A stretch of 64,000 nt of DNA. Source: Pigmentiphaga sp. (GTDB lineage Bacteria > Pseudomonadota > Gammaproteobacteria > Burkholderiales > Burkholderiaceae_B). Under the pieces are notes generated by a model. That model did not search any database, was not told the origin of the DNA, and saw only the letters and a list, made by a program, of their open reading frames with translations. The DNA lies in the NCBI GenBank assembly GCA_023228945.1, contig JALOAI010000002.1:62001-126000 (forward strand). The letters run 5' to 3'. Below are positions 7,413 through 16,547 of the stretch, piece by piece. Within the stretch, counting starts at the first letter, position 1. Each line of letters begins with the position of its first letter. Both the position numbers and the translations under genes were made by a program.

Positions 7413-7719
7413 GGGTTCTCTCCTCACGATTCTACTATTTTATATTACTTATTGGTAAAACCCGCAGAAGTAAAAGATACGTGACGCCGCATAGAACACT
7501 CACGAGAAAAGAGAAACCCGTCCCGGGAACACTGTACCAACGCTGATGCTGCGGCCTGAATTGTGGCGGCCGTAACCGGAGTTCTCGCTCTTTAGCGGAC
7601 ATGCGTCGCTTTCATGCGCTTGAGGAACGGCTTGCCATCGAACGGAGTCGCCGTCCCCGAGTCCTCACAGGTTCTGTTGCATGGCGAGCCAGAACATCAG
7701 AGTGGTCTGCGCTTTCAGT

Positions 7720-7737
7720 AAAAAACAATTGTTTTTT
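7720..7737. promoter_or_regulatory. Perfect 18-bp AT palindrome in the hydantoinase upstream region
   Basis: AAAAAACAATTGTTTTTT lies 83 bp upstream of the proposed hydantoinase start, inside a 400-bp stretch (7413-7819) that otherwise holds only the divergent antitoxin promoter. In a GC-rich genome a perfect 18-bp A/T palindrome stands out and could be an operator. No T-run after a GC stem is present, so it is not a normal terminator. Confidence 0.45.
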
Positions 7738-7819
7738 TTGGGGCTTTGGCCGATCATGCAGGCAAGACATGAAATCCGGCGCCGTCTTATCGCGCCACGC
7801 CTCTGAAGGAGAAGGACTC

Positions 7820-10800
7820 TTGTTACGGCTGGGTATCGATATTGGTGGCACCTTTACCGACTTTGCGCTGGAGCGCAGCGGTGCCGAAGCCACGAAGCGC
7901 TGGTTTCTCAAAGTGTTGACCACGCCCGAGGCGCCGGAGCGCGGTGTGCTCGAGGGCATGGAGCGTATTCTGGCGGAAGCCGGGTACGCGCCGGCGGACT
8001 TGCAAACCGTGGTGCACGGCACGACGCTGGCCACCAACGCGGTGATCGAAAGGCGGGGCGCGAAGATCGCCTTCATTACCACGGAAGGCTTTCGCGACAC
8101 GCTCGAAATGGGCGCGGAAAGCCGCTACGACCACTACGACCTTTACGTGGATAAGCCCGAGCCCCTGGTGCCGCGCGATTTGCGCCTGACCGTGCCGGAG
8201 CGCATCGCGGCCAACGGAGAGATCCTGCGATCGCTCGATGACGCCGCCATCGAAGCCCTCTTGCCTACGCTCGATGCGGCGGGGGTCGAGGCCGTCGCCA
8301 TCGGCTTCATCCATAGTTACCGCAACCCCGCCCATGAGCGCCAGGCGGCGGCGGTGCTCAAGCGGCTGCGGCCCCAACTGCGGGTTTCGCTGTCGTCCGA
8401 AGTGGCGCCCGAGATCCGGGAGTTCGAGCGTTTCGCCACCGCGTGCGTCAATGCCTATGTGCAGCCGGTCATGCAAGGCTATTTGCGTCGGCTCGAAGAA
8501 GCGATGGCCGGCCGGGGCGTCACCGCGCCGCTGCTGTTGATGTTGTCCAACGGCGGCCTGTGCGAGGTCGACGTGGCCGCCCGCTTCCCGGTGAGGCTGC
8601 TCGAGTCGGGGCCGGCCGGTGGCGCCATCCTGGCGGCCGATGTGGCCCGCCGCCTGGGCATCGACCGGGCCCTGCTGCTGGACATCGGCGGCACCACGGC
8701 AAAGCTGTGTTTCATTGATGACGGCGCGCCGCAGACCGCCCGCGCCATGGAAGTCGCCCGCCTGGCCCGTTTCAAGGCGGGCAGCGGCATTCCCTTGCGC
8801 TTCCCGGTGGTGGAACTGGCCGAGATCGGCGCCGGTGGCGGTTCCATTGCGCATCGCGACGGCCTCGGGCGTTTGCAGGTGGGGCCCGAGAGCGCCGGCT
8901 CGGTGCCGGGTCCGGCGTGCTACGGCCGGGGCGGTGCCCAGCCCACCGTCACCGACGCCCATCTGGCGCTGGGCAGGCTCGATGGCGAACAGTTCGCCGG
9001 CGGCAGCATGGCGCTCGATACCGGGGCGGCACGCCAGGCCCTGGCCGACCTTGGCGAAGCGCTCGACCTTTCCATCGACGACACCGCCTGGAGTATTTGC
9101 GAAATCATCGACGAAGGCATGGCCAACGCCGTGCATGAGCACGCGGTCGAGGTGGGTAAAGGCGTGGATGGCCGGGTGCTGATCGCCATCGGCGGCATGG
9201 CTCCCCTGCACGCCGCACGCCTGGCGGCCAAGCTCGGCCTGGACCGCGTGGTGATCCCCGACGGGGCGGGCGTGGGCTCGGCGCTGGGTTTCCTGCGCGC
9301 GCCGGTGGCTTTCGAAACCACGCGCAGCGTGCAATTGGCCCTGGCGGACTTCGCCGCCGACGCGGCCAACGCCATCGTCGACGATCTGGCGACCGACATG
9401 CATCGCGTCGTCACCCGCGCGGCTCCCGGTGCCGACGTGCGCGAACAGCGCACCGCCTGGATGCGCTATCGCGGCCAGGGCCACGAGATCCGCGTCATGC
9501 TGCCGGCACGCCGCTTCGAGGCCAACGACCAGGCCATGCTGCGTGAGGCCTTCGAGGCCGCCTATCACGCCTTGTACGGCAGGATCATCGAGGGCGGGCA
9601 AATCGAGGTGCTAGGCTGGACGGTGCGGGTGGAGGCCCCGGTGGCCGAGGCTCCCACGCCGGCGCTTGCCGCGCCCGCCCAGGCCGAGCGCGTTGCGCGC
9701 GAGTTCTACGACCAAACCCTGCGCCGATTCGTCACGGGCGAGGTCGCGTCGGTGGCAGCGCTGGCGCCCGGCGTCGCCTTGGCGGGGCCGCTTTTGCTGG
9801 CCGAAGACGAAACCACCATCGTGGTTCCTGCGGGGCTCAGCATCGAAACCTCGGCCGCGGGCGACGTCCTGATGGCGCGCGACGACGGCGGCGAGGAGCA
9901 AGCGCAGGTGACCGCCGCGCCCGAGGAGATCCGGGCCCAAGTGTTGTGGAGCCGCCTGATCGCCGTGGTCGAAGAGCAGGCCCGCACCTTGATGCGCACG
10001 GCTTTTTCGCCAACGGTGCGCGAGGCAGGCGATCTGTCGGCGGGTTTGTTCGATCTCCAGGGCCGCCTGGTGGCCCAGGCCGTGACGGGCACGCCCGGCC
10101 ATGTGAACTCGATGGCCGCCTGCGCGCGCCATTTTCTCGACAAACATCCAGCCCACACCATGGTCGAGGGCGATCACTTCATCACCAACGATCCGTGGCT
10201 GACCTCGGGCCATCTTCACGACGTCACCGTGCTATCGCCGGCCTTCCAGAACGGCCGGGTGGTCGGCTTCTTTGCCTGCACCTGCCATCAAGTGGATATC
10301 GGCGGCCTGGGCCAGGGGCCGGATGGCCGCTCGGTTTATGAAGAAGGCCTGTATCTGCCCATCCTGAAGCTTGCGCGCGCCGGCCGACTCAACGAAGACG
10401 TGCTCGACATCGTGCGGGCCAACGTGAGGCAACCCGAGCCCGTGGTGGGCGACATCCTGTCGTATATCACGGCCAACGAGGTAAGCAGCCGACGGCTGGC
10501 GGCCACGCTCGATGAGTTTGGCGAAGCGGGGCTGGAGCGCATCGGTGGCTTTATTCTCGATCGCTCGGCGGCGGGCATGCGCGCTGCGATCGAGGCTCTG
10601 CCCCAAGGTCGCTGGGAGTCGCATACCCGGCTCGACGGCTATGACGAAGCCGTGGATATCCATTGCCAGGTCGAGATGGACGGCGAGCGCATCCAGGTCA
10701 CCTTCGATGGTACGTCGCGCGCCAGCACCAAGGGCATCAATCTGGTGCTCAACTACACCCGCGCCTATGCCGCTTTCGGCATCCGCGCCGCGGTAGCGCC

Positions 10801-11548
10801 AAATGTACCCAATAATGCGGGCTCGCTGTCGCTGGTGGAGGTCGACGCGCCGCTGGGCTCGATCCTGAATGTGGAGCACCCGGCGCCGGTCTGCGCGCGC
10901 CATATCATCGGCCAGTTTCTGCCCGAGATCGCCCTGGGCGCGCTGGCCGGCGCGCTGCCTGGCCGCATTCCGGCCGAGGGCGCCGCCTGCAACTGGGGCC
11001 TGCAACTGCGGGGGGGCTCGGGCGGCCGGCCATTCGAGATCCTGTTCTTCAACGCGGGCGGTTCGGGCGCGCGGCCGATGTCCGATGGCCTGTCCGCCAC
11101 CGCCTTCCCCAGCGGCATCCGGGCGATTCCCGTGGAGATCTGCGAAACCGCCGCCCCCCTCGTCATCTGGCGCAAGGAGCTCTTGCCGGATTCCGGTGGC
11201 GCGGGCCGCTATCGTGGCGGCCTGGGCCAGCGGGTGGAGGTCTCCGCTCGCGATGGTTCGGCTTTCCAGGTGTTCGGCATCTTCGACCGCGTGCGCAATC
11301 CGGCGCGTGGCCGCGAAGGCGGAGCCGACGGCGCGCCGGGATGGGTGGGGACGGTATCGGGCACGCCCATGCGATCGATGGGCCTGCAAACGGTGCCCGC
11401 CGGCGAAGTGTTGCGCATCGACGTGCCGGGCGGTGCGGGTTACGGCGATCCGGCCGAACGCGACTCCGCCGCGGTGCGCCGCGATGTCGAGCTGGGCTAT
11501 GTATCGCCCGAGGCGGCCCGTCGATACGCAGCGGGGCTTGATAGATAG
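7820..11548 (+). CDS. Fused HyuA-HyuB hydantoinase/5-oxoprolinase-family protein
   Basis: A protein of about 1242 residues. The HyuA half opens with the ATPase-like LRLGIDIGGTFTDF and continues with VVHGTTLATNAVIERRGAKI, SNGGLCEVDVAARFPVRLLE and LLDIGGTTAKLCFIDDG. The HyuB half begins around residue 705 (ARTLMRTAFSPTVREAGDLS) with ITNDPWLTSGHLHDVTVLSP and LPDSGGAGRYRGGLGQRVEV near the C terminus. The start is placed at TTG 7820 because AAGGAGAAGG lies 5-10 bases before it and the family normally begins Met-x-arg-Leu-Gly-Ile-Asp; an ATG at 7769 is the alternative. Members hydrolyse cyclic amides with ATP or act as carboxylases. The UbiD-like gene following on the same strand suggests a shared pathway; the substrate is unknown. 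Confidence 0.9.
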   Translation: MLRLGIDIGGTFTDFALERSGAEATKRWFLKVLTTPEAPERGVLEGMERILAEAGYAPADLQTVVHGTTLATNAVIERRGAKIAFITTEGFRDTLEMGAESRYDHYDLYVDKPEPLVPRDLRLTVPERIAANGEILRSLDDAAIEALLPTLDAAGVEAVAIGFIHSYRNPAHERQAAAVLKRLRPQLRVSLSSEVAPEIREFERFATACVNAYVQPVMQGYLRRLEEAMAGRGVTAPLLLMLSNGGLCEVDVAARFPVRLLESGPAGGAILAADVARRLGIDRALLLDIGGTTAKLCFIDDGAPQTARAMEVARLARFKAGSGIPLRFPVVELAEIGAGGGSIAHRDGLGRLQVGPESAGSVPGPACYGRGGAQPTVTDAHLALGRLDGEQFAGGSMALDTGAARQALADLGEALDLSIDDTAWSICEIIDEGMANAVHEHAVEVGKGVDGRVLIAIGGMAPLHAARLAAKLGLDRVVIPDGAGVGSALGFLRAPVAFETTRSVQLALADFAADAANAIVDDLATDMHRVVTRAAPGADVREQRTAWMRYRGQGHEIRVMLPARRFEANDQAMLREAFEAAYHALYGRIIEGGQIEVLGWTVRVEAPVAEAPTPALAAPAQAERVAREFYDQTLRRFVTGEVASVAALAPGVALAGPLLLAEDETTIVVPAGLSIETSAAGDVLMARDDGGEEQAQVTAAPEEIRAQVLWSRLIAVVEEQARTLMRTAFSPTVREAGDLSAGLFDLQGRLVAQAVTGTPGHVNSMAACARHFLDKHPAHTMVEGDHFITNDPWLTSGHLHDVTVLSPAFQNGRVVGFFACTCHQVDIGGLGQGPDGRSVYEEGLYLPILKLARAGRLNEDVLDIVRANVRQPEPVVGDILSYITANEVSSRRLAATLDEFGEAGLERIGGFILDRSAAGMRAAIEALPQGRWESHTRLDGYDEAVDIHCQVEMDGERIQVTFDGTSRASTKGINLVLNYTRAYAAFGIRAAVAPNVPNNAGSLSLVEVDAPLGSILNVEHPAPVCARHIIGQFLPEIALGALAGALPGRIPAEGAACNWGLQLRGGSGGRPFEILFFNAGGSGARPMSDGLSATAFPSGIRAIPVEICETAAPLVIWRKELLPDSGGAGRYRGGLGQRVEVSARDGSAFQVFGIFDRVRNPARGREGGADGAPGWVGTVSGTPMRSMGLQTVPAGEVLRIDVPGGAGYGDPAERDSAAVRRDVELGYVSPEAARRYAAGLDR

Positions 11549-11569
11549 GCCGATGAAGCCGTGGACGCC

Positions 11570-11607
11570 CACCACGGGAACGACGCCAACGTCGTTCTTC
11601 CGTGGTG
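11570..11607. other. Long stem-loop between the hydantoinase and UbiD-family genes
   Basis: CACCACGG (11570-11577) pairs with CCGTGGTG (11600-11607), and inside it ACGAC pairs with GTCGT around the loop GCCAAC. There is no T-run after it, so it is more likely an RNA-processing or mRNA-stability element between cotranscribed genes than a terminator. Confidence 0.5.
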
Positions 11608-11673
11608 ATCGCGTTCCCCGATTGTAGTGTGGTTGTCCGGCGCCCTGGGCGCCCCCTCGTACAGGACCCATCC

Positions 11674-13002
11674 ATGAGAGAGTATTTATCCCGTTTGAAG
11701 GCACGCGACGAGCTGCTGGTCATCGACCGCGAAGTGGACCCTTGCCACGAGCTGGCCAACGTCGCGGTGCAGCTGCAGCGCAAGTCGGCCAAGGCGGTCT
11801 TGTTCAATCGCGTCAAGGGCAGTGCGCTGCCCGTGGCCATCAACGTGTACAGCCAGCACGATCGCCTGTGCGAAATCATCCGCTGCGAAGGCAAGACGTT
11901 CTGCGAGCGCCTGGAAGAGCATATTCAGGCCTCGCTCGGCCCGGGCCCCTGGACGCGCGAGGCGGCCGCCGAAGCCCTCCATCATGGCAAGCTCTCCGAC
12001 CTGCCTTTGCTCACCCATCATGGGCGCGACGGCGGTAGGTACATTACCTCGGGAATCTTCGTGGCCAAGGACCCCGAATCCGGTGTGCCCAATCTGTCAT
12101 TCCATCGCTCGCAGTTCATTGCCGATGACGAGCTTCGCATCCGCCTTGGCAGCTCTCACGATTTGTACCGATACCAGCAAGTGGCCGAGCAGCGTGGCGA
12201 GCCGCTCGAGGCGGCCATCCTGATCGGCGCGCCGCCCGAGGTCTTTATGGCGGCCTGCGTATCATTGCCGCCGGAGGGCGACGAGCTGGCACTGGCCGCC
12301 GCCATGCGTGGCGAGCCCTTGCCCATGCGCCGCTGCCAGACCATCGGCCTGTCCGTGCCGGCCGAGGCCGAGATAGTCATTGAAGGCCGCATCCTGCCCC
12401 ACGAACGCCGTCCCGAAGGGCCATTCGGCGAGTTCATGGGCTACTACGTGGAGGTGGGCGATAACCACGTCTTCGAAGTCACGAACGTGAGCTGGCGCGC
12501 CGACGCCGTCTACCATGGCCTGGTCTGCGGCTCCCACGAGGATCTGCGGCCGCTCGAAGCCGCCACCGCGGCGCGCATCTACAAGCATCTCAAGAGCCAG
12601 GTGCGCGGTGTGCTGGACGTCAGCTGCCGGCCCACGGTCATGAACACCATCGTGAAGATCCAAAAGGCCTACGAAGGCCATGCCCAGCACGTCCTGCTGG
12701 CCGCGATGGGCTCGCACCTCGACTACAACAAGCTCTGCATCGTCGTCGACGAGGACGTCGACATCTACGACATGGAAGAAGTCGTCTGGGCTTTCCTGAC
12801 GCGCGGCCGCGCCGATACGCGCACCATGGTGCTGCATGATGTTCCCGGCTTCTATCGCGACCCGCACAAAGACCACTGGGGCCGCCTGGGGCTGGATGCG
12901 ACGCGTCCGTGGGGCCGCGAGGCGGAGTTCCAGCGCAAACGCATTCCCGGCGATGAAACACCCATCGATTTTGGCGCGTATCTTGCCGGGCAGAACCTGT
13001 AA
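11674..13002 (+). CDS. UbiD-family prenylated-FMN-dependent decarboxylase
   Basis: A 442-residue UbiD-family enzyme. The start MREYLSRLKARDELLVIDRE is typical; the longer frame from 11602 adds no homology. Family features are HRSQFIADDELRIRL near residue 150, and RRPEGPFGEFMGYYVEVGDN around 246-266, which contains the two conserved glutamates of the catalytic Glu-Arg-Glu set. The C-terminal part (KIQKAYEGHAQHVLLAAMGS, IVVDEDVDIYDMEEVVWAF) is also standard. Such enzymes decarboxylate, or carboxylate, aromatic or unsaturated acids using prFMN made by a UbiX partner, which is not in this window. It follows the hydantoinase by 125 bp on the same strand. It need not be the ubiquinone-pathway enzyme. 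Confidence 0.9.
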   Translation: MREYLSRLKARDELLVIDREVDPCHELANVAVQLQRKSAKAVLFNRVKGSALPVAINVYSQHDRLCEIIRCEGKTFCERLEEHIQASLGPGPWTREAAAEALHHGKLSDLPLLTHHGRDGGRYITSGIFVAKDPESGVPNLSFHRSQFIADDELRIRLGSSHDLYRYQQVAEQRGEPLEAAILIGAPPEVFMAACVSLPPEGDELALAAAMRGEPLPMRRCQTIGLSVPAEAEIVIEGRILPHERRPEGPFGEFMGYYVEVGDNHVFEVTNVSWRADAVYHGLVCGSHEDLRPLEAATAARIYKHLKSQVRGVLDVSCRPTVMNTIVKIQKAYEGHAQHVLLAAMGSHLDYNKLCIVVDEDVDIYDMEEVVWAFLTRGRADTRTMVLHDVPGFYRDPHKDHWGRLGLDATRPWGREAEFQRKRIPGDETPIDFGAYLAGQNL

Positions 13003-13103
13003 GAAATCCTTCGCCACAATCTTGCATAATAGGGGGATGCATTGGGCGTTTACACTGGCCGATGAACCCTGTCGGCGGCCGTGAGTCCATCCCGGTTGCC
13101 TGG

Positions 13104-13119
13104 GGCGTTCCAGAACGCC
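13104..13119 (+). other. Perfect hairpin in the 5' leader of the methyltransferase
   Basis: GGCGTTC-CA-GAACGCC is a perfect 7-bp stem with a 2-base loop in the 162-bp spacer 13003-13164. An AT-rich CATAAT stretch near 13025 could be the promoter -10 box. The leader did not match any riboswitch I can recall, including the SAH class. Confidence 0.35.
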
Positions 13120-13164
13120 GGATGCCGTGCTGCCAGCGCGGTCAACAGGCCAGGGAGCGAGTCG

Positions 13165-13881
13165 ATGAACTTCAGAGGTTGGTGGGGCGATGCCGTGCAC
13201 CCGCGCACGGATCCAATCAAGGCACGGCTGGCGGCCATCATGGCGCGCAGGCGCCACGGTGTCGCCGCCCTGGAACGGCGGTCTCCCTGGTTGGCTGAAC
13301 GCCTGTCGTTCTATCATGCCTGGCGCGCCAATCCCCGCGCCATTGGCGCCATCCTCCCGTCCGGGCGTGCGCTGGGGGCGGCGATGGTTCGCGAGATCGA
13401 TCCCGCCGCGGGCCCGGTGCTGGAGCTCGGGCCGGGCACCGGGGCGTTCACCCGGGCACTACTGGCGCGCGGCGTGTCTCCGGGCCAATTGGTGCTGGTC
13501 GAACGCGATCCTTATTTGGCCACGCGCTTGCGGCGCGACTTTCCCGATATCGCCGTCTTCGACATCGATGCCGCCGATCTCCAGCGCTACGTCCTGTTCC
13601 CTCGCGAGCCGGCGGCCGCCGCGGTATGCGGGCTGCCCTTGCTGAACCTTCCGCTACGCACCCGCTTGCGCATTCTGCGAGCCACCTTCACTCAGCTGCG
13701 CAACGACGGCGCCTGTTATCTGTTTACCTATGGCGTGCGCTGCCCCGTGCCGCAGCGTCTTCTCGAACGCCTGGGCCTGCGCGCCCGCAAGATCGAGGTG
13801 GTGTTCGCCAACGTGCCGCCGGCCCGTGTCTGGAAACTCACCCGGCGCATGACGCCCTGCGGGCGGACCCGCGAGCTTTGA
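13165..13881 (+). CDS. PmtA-like SAM-dependent methyltransferase
   Basis: A 238-residue class I methyltransferase. After a basic N terminus comes LSFYHAWRANPRAIGAILPS, typical of phosphatidylethanolamine N-methyltransferase-like (PmtA) proteins, then the SAM motif VLELGPGTGAFTRALLARG and an acidic strand end LVLVERDPYLATRLRRDFPD. The product may methylate a phospholipid head group or be an rRNA adenine dimethylase-like protein; the former fits the N terminus better. The start at 13165 (MNFRGWWGDA) follows AGGGAGCGAG; the in-frame ATG at 13081 is less likely. It ends convergently with ndh across the tandem repeat. Confidence 0.78.
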   Translation: MNFRGWWGDAVHPRTDPIKARLAAIMARRRHGVAALERRSPWLAERLSFYHAWRANPRAIGAILPSGRALGAAMVREIDPAAGPVLELGPGTGAFTRALLARGVSPGQLVLVERDPYLATRLRRDFPDIAVFDIDAADLQRYVLFPREPAAAAVCGLPLLNLPLRTRLRILRATFTQLRNDGACYLFTYGVRCPVPQRLLERLGLRARKIEVVFANVPPARVWKLTRRMTPCGRTREL

Positions 13882-13950
13882 GCGGCTCGAATTCGAGCAA
13901 CCCGGAGCCCGCCGGTTGTTGCCGCGCCCGCCGCGTTTCGCCGTCAGCCT

Positions 13951-14174
13951 CCGCCCGGCCGCCCGAAGGAGGCTGAAACCCCCTCGGGGGGCAGCGAACG
14001 CAGTGAGCGTGGGGGCTGTTCACCTTTCCGCCCGGCCGCCCGAAGGAGGCTGAAACCCCCTCGGGGGGCAGCGAACGCAGTGAGCGTGGGGGCTGTTCGC
14101 CTTTCCGCCCGGCCGCCCGAAGGAGGCTGAAGCCCCCTCGGGGGGCAGCGAACGCAGTGAGCGTGGGGGCTGTT
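13951..14174. repeat. Tandem 77-bp intergenic repeat, 2.9 units
   Basis: Three near-identical units start at 13951, 14028 and 14105; the period is exactly 77 bp and the last unit is cut at about 70 bp. Each starts CCGCCCGGCCGCCCGAAGG and contains CCCCCTCGGGGGG followed by GCGAACGCAGTGAGCGTGGG, so GCCCCC can pair with GGGGGC in each. The units differ by only one or two bases. They lie between two convergent genes and may act as a bidirectional terminator or stabiliser. Similar single-copy elements are widespread in Burkholderiales; direct spacing without spacers rules out CRISPR. Confidence 0.9.
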
Positions 14175-14179
14175 TCATC

Positions 14180-15484
14180 TCAGTCCAGCCGAATCGAAGG
14201 CTTCACCCGCCGATTGATCAGATCGACCAGCCAGATCAGCCCGCCCCGCCAAAAACCATACAGCCGCGATTGATGACTGCGATAGAGCATCGCATGGCTT
14301 AGCTGCGCCGCGCGGCCCTTGATAAAGCCGCCTTCGAAAAAGCCGAACTTGCCCAGCGAGCCATAAGCATCGAAATGTCCCAGCGACACCAGGGCGCCGA
14401 AATCCCGATAGCGGTAGGGCGCAACGGGCTTGCCCAGCAGCAGGTCTTCAAGATGGCGGATCAGGTATCGCGCCTGCTGGTGGGCCACCTGGGCCGTGGG
14501 CGCCAAGGCCTGGGTCTCGCCGGCCGGCGTGAGGCTGGCGCAGTCGCCCAAGGCAAAAATACGAGGATCACCCACCGCGCGCAGATTGCCATCGACCACC
14601 ACTTGATGATTGCGGGTGGTCTGCAGGCCGTCGACCTCGGCCAGGAAAGCCGGCGCCTCGACGCCGGCGGCCCACACCCTCAGGTCGGCCGCGATGGATT
14701 CGCCATCGGCGGTCACGAAACCGTGGGCCGTTACCCGGGCAACCCGGGTGTCCAGGCGCACGTCCACACCCAGCGATCGTAGCCGCTGGGTTGCCAACTG
14801 GGCGATGCGTTCGGGAAAGGCGGCAAGGATGCGCGGGCCGCTTTCGATCAGCGTAATCCGGAACTGGCGGTCCAGGCCGTCCGCGCCGTAGGCCACCGCG
14901 GCTTCGGCGAGCTGGACCAACTCCGCCGCCAACTCCACGCCCGTGGCGCCGGCGCCGACGATGGCGATGCGCAGCGCCTCCTCGCGCACCAGGCTTTGCA
15001 TCATCCGTATCCGCAGTTCCTGGTTGAAGGCTTCGGCCGCCAACCGCGTATCGAGCAAATAGCAGAACTCGTCGACGCCCGGCGTGCCGAAATCGTTGGC
15101 GGTACTGCCCACCGCCAGGATCAGGGCATCGTAGGACACGGTGCGGGCGAGCACGAGTTCGCGCCCGTCAGGCGCCAGCAAAGGCGCCAGTGCGATCCGG
15201 CGGGAGCCGCGATCGATGCCGCAGAGCTCGCCCTGCTGATAATGAAAACCGGCATCGTGGGCCTGGGCGATGTACGTCAGTTGCTGTTGCGCGAGATCGC
15301 GAGTGCCGGCCGCCAGCGTGTGCAACATCGGCTTCCAGATATGGGCCGAGTCGCGGTCGATGAGGATGATCGTCGGCCGGGGGCCGCGCCGCCTCCGGCG
15401 AATGCCGTGGCGGCGGCCCAGCGCCGTGGCGATCTCGAGGCCCGCAACGCCGCCTCCGACGATGACGATCCGCTGGTCTTTCAT
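14180..15484 (-). CDS. ndh: Type II NADH dehydrogenase (NADH:quinone oxidoreductase)
   Basis: A 434-residue single-subunit NADH dehydrogenase that passes electrons from NADH to quinone without pumping protons. The FAD-binding motif is IVIVGGGVAGLEIATALGRR at residues 6-25, the second dinucleotide (NADH) motif RIAIVGAGATGVELAAELVQ in the middle, and the third FAD motif is RIFALGDCASLTP. The C-terminal part (GALVSLGHFDAYGSLGKFGF, ending with a hydrophobic, basic stretch) is the membrane-attachment region. An odd run of arginines (GIRRRRRGPRP) after the first helix is longer than usual. It ends convergently at the 77-bp repeat array. Confidence 0.92.
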   Translation of the reverse strand: MKDQRIVIVGGGVAGLEIATALGRRHGIRRRRRGPRPTIILIDRDSAHIWKPMLHTLAAGTRDLAQQQLTYIAQAHDAGFHYQQGELCGIDRGSRRIALAPLLAPDGRELVLARTVSYDALILAVGSTANDFGTPGVDEFCYLLDTRLAAEAFNQELRIRMMQSLVREEALRIAIVGAGATGVELAAELVQLAEAAVAYGADGLDRQFRITLIESGPRILAAFPERIAQLATQRLRSLGVDVRLDTRVARVTAHGFVTADGESIAADLRVWAAGVEAPAFLAEVDGLQTTRNHQVVVDGNLRAVGDPRIFALGDCASLTPAGETQALAPTAQVAHQQARYLIRHLEDLLLGKPVAPYRYRDFGALVSLGHFDAYGSLGKFGFFEGGFIKGRAAQLSHAMLYRSHQSRLYGFWRGGLIWLVDLINRRVKPSIRLD

Positions 15485-15530
15485 GGGGGTGCCCGAATGG
15501 CTGTCGTCCTTCGATTCTAGCCGCTCAAGC

Positions 15531-16547
15531 TCAGGGTAAAACCTCGAAGCGCAGCTTGCCCACCATTTGCCCCGCGTCGGTCATGATTCGTATCTGCCAC
15601 TGGCCCGTGGGGTCTTCCGAAAAATTGGTTTTGTGGCTCCAGGCCCGATAACCTTCTTCGCGGCCGCCGTGGATATCGAGTTCGATGCGATCGACCTCCC
15701 GCCCCTGGTGCAGCCAGAGATGGTGAATATGCTCGCGCAAACCCAGGGGGGCATGTATGGCGGTGAAGGCGGCAAGCCCGCCTTGCCTCAACTCGGCGAT
15801 GGTGATGCGATGCACGGCGGCGCCGGGCTCCCGGCTCGCGGTATCGACGTGGCGGGTTACCACGCCCTGGGTCAACCACAGAGTGGCCGGCGGCACCCAA
15901 TGGCGGCCGACCCAACCCAGCCAGGCCACCGATGCCAGCACGAAAAGAATCACGGCCTGTCGCCAGCGCGAACGTACCGTTACCACGCCGCGCACGGTGG
16001 GGTAGGCCAGGACCACGGCGATGCCCAGCGCCAAGGCGTAGCTGCGGCCGGTAGGGATGCGCAGGATCAAGGGCAGCGCGGTAAACAACACCCCGAACAG
16101 CGCAAAGCTGTGATAACTCATGAACAGCCAGCGCCGGTTGCCCAGCCATCGGTGATACCAGGGGTCGATCAATGCCACCGCCGCGGCTGCCAGCAAGGCC
16201 AGGCTGAATACCGCTTGGCCGCTGTTCCATGCCGTGGCGGTGAGCGCGAACGGCAACACAAAAAACAGACTCTCCTGATGGATCATCTGCGTGGCCAGCC
16301 GCAGCAGAACCGTCGGTATCCGCCAGCCAAAGCGCCGTTCCAGCAGGCTGCGCAGACCGGGTTCGATCAACAGCCACAGCCAACTGAGCAGCACCGCTGC
16401 GGCGATGCCTCGGGCGAACTGCTCATGTCGTTCCACCAAAAAATAGCTGGCGAGACCCGAGGCGAAGCCGAAAACGGCAATGACGCCGGGGTAGCGCTGG
16501 GCCAGCTGCACGATTCGCTGGGCGGGTGCGTGAAAACGCGACAACAT
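15531..16547 (-). CDS. DUF5924/DUF2914-type membrane protein
   Basis: A 338-residue protein with about eight hydrophobic helices (for example VIAVFGFASGLASYFLV, AAAVLLSWLWLLIEPG, QAVFSLALLAAAAVALI, FALFGVLFTALPLIL) followed by a soluble C-terminal domain of about 100 residues rich in beta strands (VVTRHVDTASREPGAAVHRI ... WQIRIMTDAGQMVGKLRFEV). This matches the architecture of DUF5924 with a C-terminal DUF2914, function unknown. The start is placed at ATG 16547 (MLSRFHAPAQRIVQLAQRYP). The frame remains open upstream through a MarR-like stretch, annotated separately. The next gene downstream on the same strand is ndh, 46 bp away. Confidence 0.78.
   Translation of the reverse strand: MLSRFHAPAQRIVQLAQRYPGVIAVFGFASGLASYFLVERHEQFARGIAAAVLLSWLWLLIEPGLRSLLERRFGWRIPTVLLRLATQMIHQESLFFVLPFALTATAWNSGQAVFSLALLAAAAVALIDPWYHRWLGNRRWLFMSYHSFALFGVLFTALPLILRIPTGRSYALALGIAVVLAYPTVRGVVTVRSRWRQAVILFVLASVAWLGWVGRHWVPPATLWLTQGVVTRHVDTASREPGAAVHRITIAELRQGGLAAFTAIHAPLGLREHIHHLWLHQGREVDRIELDIHGGREEGYRAWSHKTNFSEDPTGQWQIRIMTDAGQMVGKLRFEVLP

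Noticed and set aside
7823..9601. A 592-residue open frame on the minus strand
   Set aside because: It lies entirely opposite the hydantoinase gene, whose protein has clear family motifs. The minus frame is rich in His, Gly, Gln and Arg without any fold signature, as expected for an antisense frame in high-GC DNA.
10232..11704. A 490-residue minus-strand frame
   Set aside because: Also an antisense shadow of the hydantoinase HyuB half, with no recognisable motifs or ribosome-binding site.
11674..13002. Calling this ubiD of ubiquinone biosynthesis
   Set aside because: It follows a hydantoinase in an apparently catabolic setting and has no ubi neighbours; UbiD-family enzymes serve many decarboxylation reactions.
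13951..14174. A possible CRISPR array
   Set aside because: The units are directly adjacent with a 77-bp period and no variable spacers, and no cas genes are present.
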